A stretch of DNA of 64,000 nt, from positions 806,001 through 870,000 of the forward strand of contig NZ_CP147737.1 of the NCBI RefSeq assembly GCF_037265215.1, written 5' to 3'. The position numbers and the translations under genes are program-made. Of the stretch, positions 30,635 to 40,398 are shown piece by piece. The number at the start of each line of letters is the position of its first letter. Within the stretch, counting starts at the first letter, position 1. This DNA is from Xenorhabdus griffiniae. GTDB lineage: Bacteria > Pseudomonadota > Gammaproteobacteria > Enterobacterales > Enterobacteriaceae. The notes below the pieces were generated by a model. It was given only the letters and a program-made list of their open reading frames with translations. It made no database searches and was not told where the DNA came from.

Positions 30635-32393
30635 CTGATTCATTCAACGTCTCGCCAACTTGCTGGAGTTGGTACATTTGGTAATAGCGTCCACGCTTTT
30701 CCAATAGCTGTTGATGCTGACCTTGCTCCACAATTGCACCACGATGCAGCACTAATATAGAATCAGCCTCGGTAATGGTTGAAAGCCGATGAGCAATTAC
30801 CACCAATGTCGTCTGTTTGCGGATCATTCTCAGCGCTTTCTGTACTGATTGTTCTGTCCCAGAGTCAATATTCGCGGTTGCTTCATCCAAAATAAGGATC
30901 TGTGGCGTTTGCACTAAAACTCTAGCCATTGCTAACAGCTGTTTTTGGCCGGCTGAAAGTGTATTCCCTTGTTCTCCCAAAACGAAATTCAAACCATCGG
31001 GCAAATGACGAACAAAGTCAGCTAATTGAACTAATTCCAACACTTCCCATATTTTCTCTTCACTGATATCTCGACCTAACGTGATATTGTTGAAGAATGA
31101 AGCGGCCAAAACAACAGGATCTTGCTGCACCATTGCCACTCCATTACGCAGCACTGAGTGAGAAAGCGAAGATATGGAACGCCTGTCAAGATAGATCTCA
31201 CCGTCTTGCCACGGATAGTATCCCATAATCAAATTAGCTAAAGTGCTTTTTCCGCTTCCTGTATGCCCAACTAAGGCCACAAACCCATGTGGAGGAACAT
31301 GCAAGTTAATATCGCTTAAGACAATTTTGTCATCGCGATATGCAAAATTTAAGTTTTCAATATCAATTCTGCCACTTTCTAACGCCCGCAAATCATTGCC
31401 ATATTGCTGTTGTGGACTATCCATCAATTCGAAAACACGTTCTCCTGAAACCACTGCTTGCTGCAATACCGATTGTTGTGAAGTTAACTCAATCAGTGGC
31501 TCATTTAATCGCCCAAGATAGTTAATAAAGGCATACAGTACACCAACGCCAATAACCTCAGTGCCTTTGATACCAAACAATAAGAGCAAACCACACAATA
31601 TAGCAGCAGAAAAGAAACTCAATAATGGCCTTAATAAGATACCATCTAACCGTAAAGCCTGCATACGAGCCTGATAATGTGCTCGATTGGTAGCCAACAT
31701 TTTCTCGCCAAAACGAGCTTGCTGGCGGAACTGCTGAATCACACTCATTCCATTAATGGTTTCATTGAAACCATCATTAATGTCAGCCAGATAACCGCGA
31801 ACTCGCCTAATTATTGGGGTACTCAGGCGCTGGTAAATCATCATGACAAGAAAAACTGCCGGAAATATTACGATCGCAACACATGCCATACGCCAATTTA
31901 AAACAAACATAGCTATCAGCATGGCGCCAATTAGTGCAGCACAGCGAAATACCATTGGAATCACATTAACAAACAGATCCTTAATGACTTCAGTATCATT
32001 TGTTACGCGGGATATCAGTTGTCCAACGGGTTGATTATCAAAAGCGCTTAATGGTTGACGTAATGCTGAATCCATCACATCAGTACGAAGCTTCTGCACC
32101 ACACCCACAGATGCCTGATTAAAAAGTAATGTTTGATAGTAGTGTAAAACAGCAGCAATAAACTGCAAAATCAAGAAGATGGCAGCAAGCCCACCGACAA
32201 TATCGAGCGGTAAATTTCCTGTTGCCACCATATTGTCGATAAAATAGCTTACAAGCAGGGGGCCGCTTACCTCTGCCAATGCAGCAATCCACAACATCAA
32301 TACAGCAATGAGCATCGGTTTGCGGTAGTTTTTGCCGTAAGAAAGCAAGCGCTTTAATGACGGCCATAGCTTACCTGTATGAGTTTTAGTCAT
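30624..32393 (-). CDS. mdlB: MdlB, ABC transporter half (permease-ATPase)
   Basis: The 589-residue protein has an N-terminal six-helix ABC exporter membrane domain and a C-terminal ATPase with Walker [10 protein letters not shown], signature LSAGQKQ and Walker B ILILDEAT. It should form a heterodimer with MdlA; substrate unknown. A GTG at 32402 is also in frame, but the ATG at 32393 overlaps the mdlA stop by 8 nt with GGTGGAG just upstream, typical coupling. E. coli MdlB has 593 residues. Confidence 0.93.
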   Translation of the reverse strand: MTKTHTGKLWPSLKRLLSYGKNYRKPMLIAVLMLWIAALAEVSGPLLVSYFIDNMVATGNLPLDIVGGLAAIFLILQFIAAVLHYYQTLLFNQASVGVVQKLRTDVMDSALRQPLSAFDNQPVGQLISRVTNDTEVIKDLFVNVIPMVFRCAALIGAMLIAMFVLNWRMACVAIVIFPAVFLVMMIYQRLSTPIIRRVRGYLADINDGFNETINGMSVIQQFRQQARFGEKMLATNRAHYQARMQALRLDGILLRPLLSFFSAAILCGLLLLFGIKGTEVIGVGVLYAFINYLGRLNEPLIELTSQQSVLQQAVVSGERVFELMDSPQQQYGNDLRALESGRIDIENLNFAYRDDKIVLSDINLHVPPHGFVALVGHTGSGKSTLANLIMGYYPWQDGEIYLDRRSISSLSHSVLRNGVAMVQQDPVVLAASFFNNITLGRDISEEKIWEVLELVQLADFVRHLPDGLNFVLGEQGNTLSAGQKQLLAMARVLVQTPQILILDEATANIDSGTEQSVQKALRMIRKQTTLVVIAHRLSTITEADSILVLHRGAIVEQGQHQQLLEKRGRYYQMYQLQQVGETLNESVHV

Positions 32394-34134
32394 TTTCTCC
32401 ACCCAATGCAGCTTCTAGTTGTTGGTAATGATACATATCGGAATACCAACCTGATTGGGTGATAAGCTGTTTATGCTGGCCATGTTGTATAACTGAGCCA
32501 TGTTGCATAACCAAAATATTATCGGCTTCCGTTAATGCCGACAGCCGATGCGCACTGATAATAACAGTGCGCTGTTGCCGCCATTGGCTAAGATTTTTCA
32601 TAATCTGGTGTTCCGTATGACCATCAACGGCTGATAAGGCATCATCAAGGATTAAAATCTCCGTCTCTAGCAACAAAGCCCTGGCTATGGATATACGCTG
32701 TTTTTGCCCCCCAGAAAGCATCACACCGCGTTCTCCAACTTCTGTTTGATAACCCTGAGGCAATCGCAAAATATCATCATGTACACTTGCTAAACGAGCG
32801 ACTTCTTCTATTTGCTCTTGAGTTGCATCGGGTCGCCCCAACGCAATATTACCGGCAACCGTATCCGAAAACAGAAAAGGAGTTTGGTTGACAATAGCCA
32901 ATCGTGAACGCCACTCTTCCATTCGAAGCACAGAGATATTTGTTGACTGGAAAAGAATAGCTCCATCGGTTACATCAAACTGCCGTTGCAACAAAGCCAA
33001 TAAAGTGCTCTTCCCTGCCCCCGTTGATCCGCAAAGTCCCAATAACTGACCAGGCTCTAGTTGGAAATGGATATTTTCCAAAACAGGTTTATCGCTTTTG
33101 GGATAGGTAAATACGTTGATATTTGCCTGCAAACGCCCCCGCTCTGAAGACAAAGACAACACACCATCTTCGGTTACCAGTGGTTCCTGCAACAAACTGC
33201 GGATACGTGTATAAGCAGCACTTCCTCTCTCAACAATGTTGAACATCCATGCCAATGCCAACATAGGCCAGATCATCAATCCCAGATACATGACAAAACT
33301 GGTCAGTTCACCAAGTGTCATAGAACCATTCACCACCATCCAACTCCCTCCGCCGACCGCTAAGAGGTTTGCAACAGTAATAGCAATGAAAATGGTAGGG
33401 TCAAAACGCGCATCTACACGCGCAACATGCATATTCTTACGCCCAGCTTCAATAGCAACTTCTTCGAACTGATTAGATTGCAGTTTTTCCAATCCAAACG
33501 CTTTTATCATGCGGATACTCGTCAAACTTTCCTGCGCATGGTTATTCAGTACAGAGAATGCGCCTTGCGCAGATTTAAAACGATGATGAAGCTGATCACC
33601 ATAATGCTTAATCGCCAAGGCCATAATGGGCATCGGCGCGAGGGATAACAAAGTTAATTGCCAACTTATCTCCACGCTCATGACAATTAGGACAGAACAT
33701 CCCATGACTAAAGCATCAACCAAAGTAAGGACTCCCTCACCTGCGGCAAAAACAACTCTGTCAACATCATTTGTTGCGCGCGCCATGAGATCGCCTGTTC
33801 TATGACGCAAATAAAATTCAGGATTCTGACTACTCAGACGCTTGTAGAAGTCACCACGCAGCTTAATCGCTAGCCGATAGGAAGCACCGAATAACCATAC
33901 ACGCCAAACATATCGCAGACCATAGATAACCAAGGCAATGAACAGCATGAACCCCAGCAACATGAAGAGCTGACGGAAGGTCATTGTCTTTGTGCTAATG
34001 CCATCAACGATAATCCCAACTAAGTGGGGAGGAATGAGTTGCAGCACCGCAATCAAAACGAGAAAAATGACAGCCCCCAGATAACGCCGCCATTCACGAA
34101 TAAAATACCAGCTTAATTGTGAAAATAATCTCAC
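32386..34134 (-). CDS. mdlA: MdlA, ABC transporter half (permease-ATPase)
   Basis: This 582-residue partner of MdlB has the same layout: six membrane helices, Walker [10 protein letters not shown], signature LSGGQKQ and Walker [10 protein letters not shown]. The Walker B is followed by Asp where MdlB has the catalytic Glu, so the two ATP sites are probably unequal, as in other heterodimeric exporters. The start is GTG at 34134, preceded by ATAGGTGT. mdlA-mdlB follow decR as in E. coli. Confidence 0.93.
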   Translation of the reverse strand: MRLFSQLSWYFIREWRRYLGAVIFLVLIAVLQLIPPHLVGIIVDGISTKTMTFRQLFMLLGFMLFIALVIYGLRYVWRVWLFGASYRLAIKLRGDFYKRLSSQNPEFYLRHRTGDLMARATNDVDRVVFAAGEGVLTLVDALVMGCSVLIVMSVEISWQLTLLSLAPMPIMALAIKHYGDQLHHRFKSAQGAFSVLNNHAQESLTSIRMIKAFGLEKLQSNQFEEVAIEAGRKNMHVARVDARFDPTIFIAITVANLLAVGGGSWMVVNGSMTLGELTSFVMYLGLMIWPMLALAWMFNIVERGSAAYTRIRSLLQEPLVTEDGVLSLSSERGRLQANINVFTYPKSDKPVLENIHFQLEPGQLLGLCGSTGAGKSTLLALLQRQFDVTDGAILFQSTNISVLRMEEWRSRLAIVNQTPFLFSDTVAGNIALGRPDATQEQIEEVARLASVHDDILRLPQGYQTEVGERGVMLSGGQKQRISIARALLLETEILILDDALSAVDGHTEHQIMKNLSQWRQQRTVIISAHRLSALTEADNILVMQHGSVIQHGQHKQLITQSGWYSDMYHYQQLEAALGGEND

Positions 34135-34190
34135 ACACCTATTCCCAAGGTAAAAATGAAAGAGTTAGCACCTACCGACCAAAGGGATCT

Positions 34191-34664
34191 TTATGATGTT
34201 ACTGAATCAGGTATTGGCAGCGCCGTTGTATATTTGATCTTTTCCATGGCAAAGTTAGAAGTCACATCAATCAAACCAGAAACCCCATTTACCATACGCT
34301 TGTAGAAATGATCATAACTCTTCATATCAACAACTTCTATATGCATCAGGTAATCATATTCACCCGCCATGCGATAAAAAGTTAAGACTTCTGGCATCTC
34401 TTTTATAAAGCTGACAAACTGTTCATACCATTCACTGCTATGTTGCTGGGTTTTAATCATCACGATCACTGTCAAACCCAGACCGAGTTTCTCCCCATTT
34501 AACAAGGCAACCCTGCCAACAATATAACCTTCATCTTCAAGTCGTTTAAGGCGCTTCCAGCAAGGTGTCGACGTCAAATTAACGGCTTCAGCCAGTGCGT
34601 TCAAGGATAGACTACAATCCTGTTGGAGCAGCTCCAGTAGCTTACGGTCTATTTTATCTAACAT
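34191..34664 (-). CDS. decR: DecR (YbaO), Lrp-family cysteine-responsive regulator
   Basis: The 157-residue protein has an N-terminal Lrp/AsnC helix-turn-helix ([24 protein letters not shown]) and a C-terminal RAM ligand domain. E. coli DecR/YbaO activates cysteine-detoxification genes, and in Salmonella the orthologue controls the adjacent divergent cdsH. The same divergent pair is present here with a 122-bp gap. It most likely activates the neighbouring desulfhydrase when cysteine is high. Confidence 0.93.
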   Translation of the reverse strand: MLDKIDRKLLELLQQDCSLSLNALAEAVNLTSTPCWKRLKRLEDEGYIVGRVALLNGEKLGLGLTVIVMIKTQQHSSEWYEQFVSFIKEMPEVLTFYRMAGEYDYLMHIEVVDMKSYDHFYKRMVNGVSGLIDVTSNFAMEKIKYTTALPIPDSVTS

Positions 34665-34786
34665 ATCTAAATCCTATAGAAATATTTCCCCAATATAACG
34701 GATAATTACAGAAAAATAACAACCTATTTCTCCGCATGTAAGAGTAATCTATATACCACTACGGTATTATTATTTAGGGTCAATTT

Positions 34787-35839
34787 ATGTCGTCTTTATG
34801 GGCTAAAAATGCCATAAAAGCTATCCAGGCTGATTATCAACGCAGTGCTGATACACATCTCATTCGTCTTAACCTCCCAATGTTTCCAGATATTCATCTT
34901 TATCTCAAAGATGAGAGCACTCATCCCACTGGTAGCCTCAAACATCGACTTGCACGTTCCCTATTCCTGTATGCACTCACGAATGGTTGGATCCAGGAAG
35001 GAACACCTATCATTGAAGCTTCATCTGGAAGTACCGCTGTTTCGGAAGCTTATTTTGCCCGCTTACTTGGTTTACCATTTATTGCGGTTATGCCTTTCTG
35101 TACTGCTAAACGCAAAATTCAAGAGATTGAGTTCTATGGTGGTAAATGCCATTTTGTAGAGCATTCCGCCTTGATTTATCAAGAATCAGAGCGCCTGGCA
35201 AAAGAGCTTAATGGCCATTACATGGATCAGTTTACCTATGCCGAACGAGCAACTGACTGGCGAGGAAACAATAATATTGCAGAAAGTATTTTCCGCCAGA
35301 TGCAACTAGAGCCTTTTCCTGAACCAACTTACATCGTTATGAGTGCAGGAACGGGTGGTACATCTGCGACACTTGGTCGTTATATCCGCTACCAAGGATA
35401 TGACACTAAACTCATTGTTGTCGATCCAGAGAACTCCGTCTTCTACGATTGCTACCACCAGAACCGCCATGATATTTGCGGAGGCACGGGCAGCAAAATA
35501 GAAGGAATTGGCCGCCCACGCGCAGAACCTTCTTTTATTCCTACGGTTATCGATGACATGATCCAAGTTCCCGATCTTGCCACAATAGCTACCATTTATT
35601 GGCTTGAAAAACTCATTGGCAGAAAAACGGGAGCATCAACAGGAACTAACGTCTGGGGAGCTTTGCAACTCGCCAGGCAAATGCACGATAACAACCAACA
35701 AGGTGCAATTGTGACATTACTCTGTGATAGTGGGGAGCGCTACCTTGATACTTATTACAACCCAGAATGGGTTCGCAATAATATCGGTGATATCACACAG
35801 TATCTAACACAACTACCCAAGTTAAATGGTTATGAGTAA
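34787..35839 (+). CDS. cdsH: PLP-dependent L-cysteine desulfhydrase (CdsH-like)
   Basis: This 350-residue fold-type II PLP enzyme of the cysteine synthase superfamily has its probable PLP lysine at K52 in [10 protein letters not shown], the [11 protein letters not shown] phosphate/substrate loop and the glycine-rich [14 protein letters not shown]. Its place divergent from decR is that of Salmonella cdsH, whose product breaks cysteine to pyruvate, ammonia and sulfide. E. coli K-12 lacks the gene here. A related cysteine synthase role is not ruled out. Confidence 0.8.
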   Translation: MSSLWAKNAIKAIQADYQRSADTHLIRLNLPMFPDIHLYLKDESTHPTGSLKHRLARSLFLYALTNGWIQEGTPIIEASSGSTAVSEAYFARLLGLPFIAVMPFCTAKRKIQEIEFYGGKCHFVEHSALIYQESERLAKELNGHYMDQFTYAERATDWRGNNNIAESIFRQMQLEPFPEPTYIVMSAGTGGTSATLGRYIRYQGYDTKLIVVDPENSVFYDCYHQNRHDICGGTGSKIEGIGRPRAEPSFIPTVIDDMIQVPDLATIATIYWLEKLIGRKTGASTGTNVWGALQLARQMHDNNQQGAIVTLLCDSGERYLDTYYNPEWVRNNIGDITQYLTQLPKLNGYE

Positions 35840-35871
35840 CATACCTCCTTCAATTTATTGAGGTAGATATC

Positions 35872-36570
35872 ATGAAACGAGCCGTTGTTGTATTCAGTGG
35901 TGGACAGGATTCCACCACTTGTTTAATTCAGGCACTCCACCAATATGACGAAGTTCACTGTGTCACCTTTGATTATGGACAGCGTCATCGTGCTGAAATT
36001 GATGTAGCTTGTCGTATAAGCAAAGAATTGGGCGTTGCTGCTCACAAAGTGCTTGATGTGACTTTATTAAACGAGCTCGCAATCAGTAGCCTGACAAGAG
36101 ACAATATTCCCGTACCCGATTTCTGTGAAAGTGAAAAAAGTGGCCTCCCAAATACTTTTGTGCCTGGCCGTAACATATTGTTTTTAACTCTGGCGGCAAT
36201 TTATGCTTATCAGGTTAAAGCTGAAGCCGTTATTACTGGCGTTTGTGAAACAGATTTTTCGGGCTATCCAGATTGCCGTGATGAATTTGTCAAAGCACTC
36301 AATAAAGCCGTCAGCCTTGGAATCGCTCGCGATATTCGTTTCGAAACGCCGCTAATGTGGTTAAACAAGGCGGAAACTTGGGCATTGGCAGATTATTATC
36401 AAAAATTAGATTTTGTTCGCAATAGAACCCTTACGTGCTACAACGGTATCCAAGGTGACGGATGCGGTGAATGCGCAGCCTGCCACCTCAGAGCTAAAGG
36501 ATTAAATTATTATTTAAGCAATACCCAAGCCACGATGTTAGATATGAAATCCAAAACACATCTCAGTTAA
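35872..36570 (+). CDS. queC: QueC, 7-cyano-7-deazaguanine synthase
   Basis: The enzyme converts 7-carboxy-7-deazaguanine to preQ0 with ATP and ammonia in queuosine biosynthesis. The 232 residues carry the PP-loop FSGGQDSTT near the N-terminus and C-terminal zinc cysteines in [19 protein letters not shown]. Length equals E. coli QueC (231). It follows cdsH by 32 bp in the same direction and may be partly co-transcribed. Confidence 0.96.
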   Translation: MKRAVVVFSGGQDSTTCLIQALHQYDEVHCVTFDYGQRHRAEIDVACRISKELGVAAHKVLDVTLLNELAISSLTRDNIPVPDFCESEKSGLPNTFVPGRNILFLTLAAIYAYQVKAEAVITGVCETDFSGYPDCRDEFVKALNKAVSLGIARDIRFETPLMWLNKAETWALADYYQKLDFVRNRTLTCYNGIQGDGCGECAACHLRAKGLNYYLSNTQATMLDMKSKTHLS

Positions 36571-36600
36571 TCAAAACATTTTGTCTCATTAATATTATCC

Positions 36601-36630
36601 ATGAGAGGTTCCACGAGCCTCTCATTCCAC
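36601..36630. terminator. Possible terminator between queC and fadM
   Basis: An 8-bp perfect stem ATGAGAGG / CCTCTCAT with a 9-nt loop lies 30 bp after queC; the T tract after it is interrupted (CCACATTTTTG). Confidence 0.45.
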
Positions 36631-36645
36631 ATTTTTGTCTTATCG

Positions 36646-37053
36646 TTATTGGGCATCATTTTTATAAGCTTCCATTCTTTCTCGTAATTCGCCTTCTAAA
36701 ACTAACGCTTTTTGTGTTTTCAAATCAATACAAGCAAATGTAGTTAAAGCATCTGCAATGATTTGATTATCACTCCTGCGTATAATTTCCTGAAAAAATG
36801 TACCGCTTTTATTACGTAACTCTCGCATCGAAGATTTCACTTCCAGCTCATCTGTAATCACGGCTGGATGGCGATAATTAATGTTGATATTCACCACAAC
36901 AAAACCAATATTCTTACGATTTAACCATCCCAATGTGTCATCTTCAGTAAGTAAATCCCAGCGAGCGGCTTCCATAAACTCCAAATAACGCGCATTATTC
37001 ACATGCTGGAAAAGATCAATATGGTAACCCCTGACTTTGATAATTGTGCTCAT
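36646..37053 (-). CDS. fadM: FadM (YbaW), long-chain acyl-CoA thioesterase
   Basis: This 135-residue single-hotdog thioesterase has the motif FQHVNNARYLEFMEAARW with the catalytic-region Asp just before it (YHIDLFQ). E. coli FadM acts on long unsaturated acyl-CoA during beta-oxidation. The frame is open to 37104, but the ATG at 37053 (MSTIIKVRGYH) matches the E. coli N-terminus and length (132). Confidence 0.93.
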   Translation of the reverse strand: MSTIIKVRGYHIDLFQHVNNARYLEFMEAARWDLLTEDDTLGWLNRKNIGFVVVNININYRHPAVITDELEVKSSMRELRNKSGTFFQEIIRRSDNQIIADALTTFACIDLKTQKALVLEGELRERMEAYKNDAQ

Positions 37054-37200
37054 TGCTATTTTTTCCTTACACTCATCCGACCAGATAGAATATAACAATA
37101 GCAAAACAATTTAATTACAATAGTGTTTAATCAATTATTCTTGATCGATATCACAGCCCTCTTGATTAAATGACTGGCAATACACAAGAGGGCATAACAC

Positions 37201-37584
37201 TTAGTAAGTCAATTTATCCCGATTTTTCTCTATAAAAATTGGACCAATACCTTGTACTTCCTGTAATTGTTCTATTGCTGTAAAAGGGCCATATTTTTCA
37301 CGATACTCAATAATCGCCTGTGCTTTTTTAGCGCCAATCCCATTAAGTTCTTTCGCCAACTCTTCAGCATTTGCAGTATTAATATTAACCCCTTCCTTTC
37401 CCTGTTTTTGCTGGCCTGCAACTTGTTCTCCCCCCTCTTTCACCTTACTCTCTTCAACAGTGGTTTTAACAGGTTGTTTCACTATCTTATCAGTAGACTC
37501 ATTAACGGTAGCGGCATGAGTTAATGGTATGCTGATACACAATGCCATCATGAGTGAATGAAATAATATCCTTAAATTTTTCAT
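37201..37584 (-). CDS. ybaV: YbaV, ComEA-like helix-hairpin-helix protein
   Basis: The 127-residue protein has a signal peptide (about 1-24, ending LTHAA), a charged Lys/Glu/Val linker and two helix-hairpin-helix motifs (VNINTANAEELAKELNGIGAKKA and LQEVQGIGPIFIEKN). It is related to the DNA-binding part of ComEA, the periplasmic DNA-uptake protein; the E. coli role is unproven. The start at 37584 follows GGAGAG at good spacing; the upstream extension to 37692 is not family-like. Confidence 0.9.
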   Translation of the reverse strand: MKNLRILFHSLMMALCISIPLTHAATVNESTDKIVKQPVKTTVEESKVKEGGEQVAGQQKQGKEGVNINTANAEELAKELNGIGAKKAQAIIEYREKYGPFTAIEQLQEVQGIGPIFIEKNRDKLTY

Positions 37585-37665
37585 GTAAATCTCTCCATGT
37601 TTTGTTGGTGAAAGAAAGATTGCCACAACGATATTTTCAGGCAACAGGCAAAGTTTAGATATGCG

Positions 37666-37690
37666 AAAGGCCACGAAAGTGGCCTTTTTC
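37666..37690. terminator. Terminator hairpin after ppiD
   Basis: GAAAGGCCAC and GTGGCCTTTTTC form a compact stem 43 bp past the ppiD stop. The better T run is on the plus strand, the minus strand has only TTTC, so ppiD termination may be partial. Confidence 0.55.
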
Positions 37691-37732
37691 AATTACTATT
37701 TTGCAAAAACAGATGCGAGTAACTTCGCAATT

Positions 37733-39613
37733 TTATTCAAGTTGGCCGAATTTAATATCCGCATCATCACGTAAATTCATTATTAGTGACTCCAGCATGA
37801 TATTACCGGTCTGATACTGGTAACCCGCCATATATTGTTTGAGCAGATCCTCGGTAACGGATCCAGGAACAACTTTATCCAATTGGATAAGCACAGCGTT
37901 ACCAAGTTCATCTTGAGCTAATCCATATACTGGCTTACCCGCTTTAGGATGAGGTAAAGTGAATGCCACATCGGTAGCCTGATTAGTTTGTGGCAGATGT
38001 TTTATCACAGTAGGTTGCTCGAACTGAATTCCCGCGGCTTTCAATGCTTGCTCACCTTTGCCTTCTTTCAGGGCAGTCAGTAGTTTTTCACTTTCAATCT
38101 GAAGTTGTTTTTCTGCTTTCTGGCGTTTCACCAATTCAGTCACTTCAGGTTTAGCCTGTTCAAATGGCTGGACTGTCTCAGGCTTAACATTGTCAACACG
38201 CAGAATAAAAGCTCTATCGCCTTCAACTGAAATGACATCAGAGTTAATTCCTGTCGCGCCTTTATCATCAATCAAATTGCCAGAGAAAATAGCCTGAACA
38301 ACTTGGTTGAAATTAATATCAGTGGGAACGTGATCGCGATCAAACCAGTCGGTAGTCACAGCTTGATAACCTGCCGCTTTTTCTGCTGCTGCCAAAGACT
38401 CATTATCATTAGCTGCGGCATCACTCACTTTCCGCTGTAATGCATAGAAAGCATCAACCGCTTTTTCTTGCTTAACAATTTTTTCTATTTCCGAACGCAC
38501 ATCCGCCAGCGGTTTGACTTCTTGAGGCTTAATATCATCTAAACGGAAAATGGCATATCCATTAGACAATTTAACCACATTGGAAAGTTGCCCTTTCTGG
38601 ATCAAATTCGCTGATTTAAGCTCAATCGGCAGAGAATTTTCTTCCATCCATCCCAAATCTCCCCCTTTTTGTGCAGAAAATTTGTCCGTCGATTTTTCTG
38701 ATGCCAATTGACTAAAATCAGCCCCTTTTTTTAACTCATCCAAAACCGATTTAGCGACAGACTCTGAATCCAGTTGAATAAAACTATACTTCTTCTGCTC
38801 AGGTTTAGTGTATTTCACCAAGTTACTTTTATAATATTTTTCAATATCAGCATCAGATACAGTGACATCTTTCAGTTCATTGGTAGCATCCATTTTGATA
38901 TAACTGACTTTCACTTTTTCTGGCACAGTGAAATGCTGACTATTTGCGTCATAGTATTTTTTCAGCTCTTCATCAGTCACTGTTTGTTTCTCTTCAATTG
39001 ACTTCAATTCAAGAGTCGCAAAACGCACGGTCCTTTCTTGCAGAAGTAAGGCTACTTCCTGTTTTATTTCTGGCGGTAACGCAATTTCCGCCCCGATAAC
39101 AACTTGCTTCAATTGACGATTAATCAGTTCCTGACGAACCTGTTCCGCAAAATTTTCAGGGCTGATGTTTGAATGAGCAAGCCAGTTTAAATACTCCTGA
39201 TATTTGTTGTTATCAAATTGGCCGTCAGTCTGGAGAAACGGTAGGTTACGTATTTCCTGTGCAACTTGATTGTCGCTCGCTGATAAACCCAGCTTACGGG
39301 CATATTGTTCAATCAAAGTGGCATTGATAAGTCTCTCCAATGATTGGCGCCGAAGCTGCTGTAGCATCTGTTCATCGCTTAACAAAGTTGAGAATTCATC
39401 TCCCAGCTTCTCCTGCTGAGCATTTTTTTCTTGCAAAAATGCCTGCTCTAGCTGAGCACGACTAATGGTTTGGCCATTCACTTTGGCAGCATAATTACCA
39501 CTTTCGCTTGACAGGTAACCGGTTACCCCTGTCACCAGGAAAGTCAGGATAATTAGCGCCAATACAATTTTGAGCACAGGACCGTTCGCCGCCGTGCGTA
39601 GGTTGTCCATCAT
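37733..39613 (-). CDS. ppiD: PpiD, periplasmic chaperone / parvulin-like isomerase
   Basis: This 626-residue protein has one N-terminal membrane anchor (about 12-35), SurA-like N-terminal helices, and a parvulin domain at about 265-360 (VKYTKPEQKKYSFIQL to VKLSNGYAIFRLDDI). It assists proteins leaving the Sec translocon on the periplasmic side. E. coli PpiD has 623 residues and the same place downstream of hupB. Confidence 0.95.
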   Translation of the reverse strand: MMDNLRTAANGPVLKIVLALIILTFLVTGVTGYLSSESGNYAAKVNGQTISRAQLEQAFLQEKNAQQEKLGDEFSTLLSDEQMLQQLRRQSLERLINATLIEQYARKLGLSASDNQVAQEIRNLPFLQTDGQFDNNKYQEYLNWLAHSNISPENFAEQVRQELINRQLKQVVIGAEIALPPEIKQEVALLLQERTVRFATLELKSIEEKQTVTDEELKKYYDANSQHFTVPEKVKVSYIKMDATNELKDVTVSDADIEKYYKSNLVKYTKPEQKKYSFIQLDSESVAKSVLDELKKGADFSQLASEKSTDKFSAQKGGDLGWMEENSLPIELKSANLIQKGQLSNVVKLSNGYAIFRLDDIKPQEVKPLADVRSEIEKIVKQEKAVDAFYALQRKVSDAAANDNESLAAAEKAAGYQAVTTDWFDRDHVPTDINFNQVVQAIFSGNLIDDKGATGINSDVISVEGDRAFILRVDNVKPETVQPFEQAKPEVTELVKRQKAEKQLQIESEKLLTALKEGKGEQALKAAGIQFEQPTVIKHLPQTNQATDVAFTLPHPKAGKPVYGLAQDELGNAVLIQLDKVVPGSVTEDLLKQYMAGYQYQTGNIMLESLIMNLRDDADIKFGQLE

Positions 39614-39678
39614 AAAGACGTAAAACTCCGCTTTAGTGAAAAAGAAACTGTCATATTACGACAATTCAAACGCTAAGA

Positions 39679-39711
39679 GAAAAAAAGCGCACCAATCAAT
39701 TGATGCGCTTA
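39679..39711 (-). terminator. hupB terminator
   Basis: On the minus strand AAGCGCA and TGCGCTT form a stem around ATCAATTGATT-type inner pairing, followed by TTTTTCTC. It lies 78 bp past the hupB stop. Confidence 0.8.
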
Positions 39712-39787
39712 TATTCTAGCCTATCAACAAGCCCCAGTCAGTTGAAGTTTATTGCAATAACAAAAACCAGGGCCTGCTGTCTGCTCA

Positions 39788-40063
39788 TTAGCCATTAACA
39801 GCGTCTTTTAACCCCTTCCCAGCTCGAAAAGCAGGTACTTTTGCTGCTGCGATCTTGATTTCCTTGCCTGTCTGAGGGTTGCGTCCTGTACGCGCAGCAC
39901 GCTCACGTACAGTAAACGTACCAAACCCCACTAAAACGACATCATCACCGTTTTTCAATGCACCAGATACGGAAGAAATGAATGCATCTACTACACGTCC
40001 GGCTGCCGCCTTAGAGAGGTTGGCATCAGCAGCAATTTTGTCGATCAGTTGTGATTTATTCAC
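39788..40063 (-). CDS. hupB: HupB, HU-beta nucleoid protein
   Basis: This 91-residue histone-like DNA-bending protein has the DNA-binding arm signature [21 protein letters not shown]. The GTG at 40063 is chosen as start ([10 protein letters not shown] follows, as in E. coli) with GGGGA 8 nt upstream; ATG codons at 40078 and 40072 would add unrelated residues. It lies between lon and ppiD as in E. coli. Confidence 0.96.
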   Translation of the reverse strand: MNKSQLIDKIAADANLSKAAAGRVVDAFISSVSGALKNGDDVVLVGFGTFTVRERAARTGRNPQTGKEIKIAAAKVPAFRAGKGLKDAVNG

Positions 40064-40078
40064 TCTTATCATCCCCAT

Positions 40079-40327
40079 TTTAGTATTACTCTTGTAACGG
40101 AAACCGATTTATAACAGATAACACGACAGTTATACCGTCATATCAATCCTTTTCCAGTATTAGCAAGAAATCATGGAACAGCAAAATTTTTAATCAGATA
40201 ATTATACCAATCTAACTTCAAGATGCGTGTGATATCTCCCCGCGAAGCGGGGAGATATCAGGTTTCATATCGTGTTGTAAATTGCAGCTTTAAGTTTAAT
40301 GCGTATAGACTAATCTAACTTAATGAC
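40079..40327. other. Intergenic stretch hupB to lon
   Basis: The gap carries the hupB promoter region and ERIC-like copy E. No further gene is visible. Confidence 0.5.
40203..40307 (-). repeat. ERIC-like palindromic element, copy E
   Basis: A 105-bp copy in the orientation of copy D, starting TATACCAATCTAACTTCAAG, with the perfect stem GATATCTCCCCGC / GCGGGGAGATATC. It lies between lon and hupB. Confidence 0.85.
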
Positions 40328-40350
40328 ACAAAAAAAGGCTGGCAAGCCTG
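40328..40350 (-). terminator. lon terminator
   Basis: On the minus strand AGGCT-TGCC-AGCCT is followed by TTTTTTTGTG, about 50 bp past the lon stop. Confidence 0.8.
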
Positions 40351-40398
40351 AATGTACTCACCAACCTGAATTTTATACACAGTTTTTGAGTTAGCTCA

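Noticed and set aside
40064..40078. ATG starts upstream of hupB
   Set aside because: The GTG at 40063 gives the exact HU N-terminus and has a well-placed ribosome binding site.
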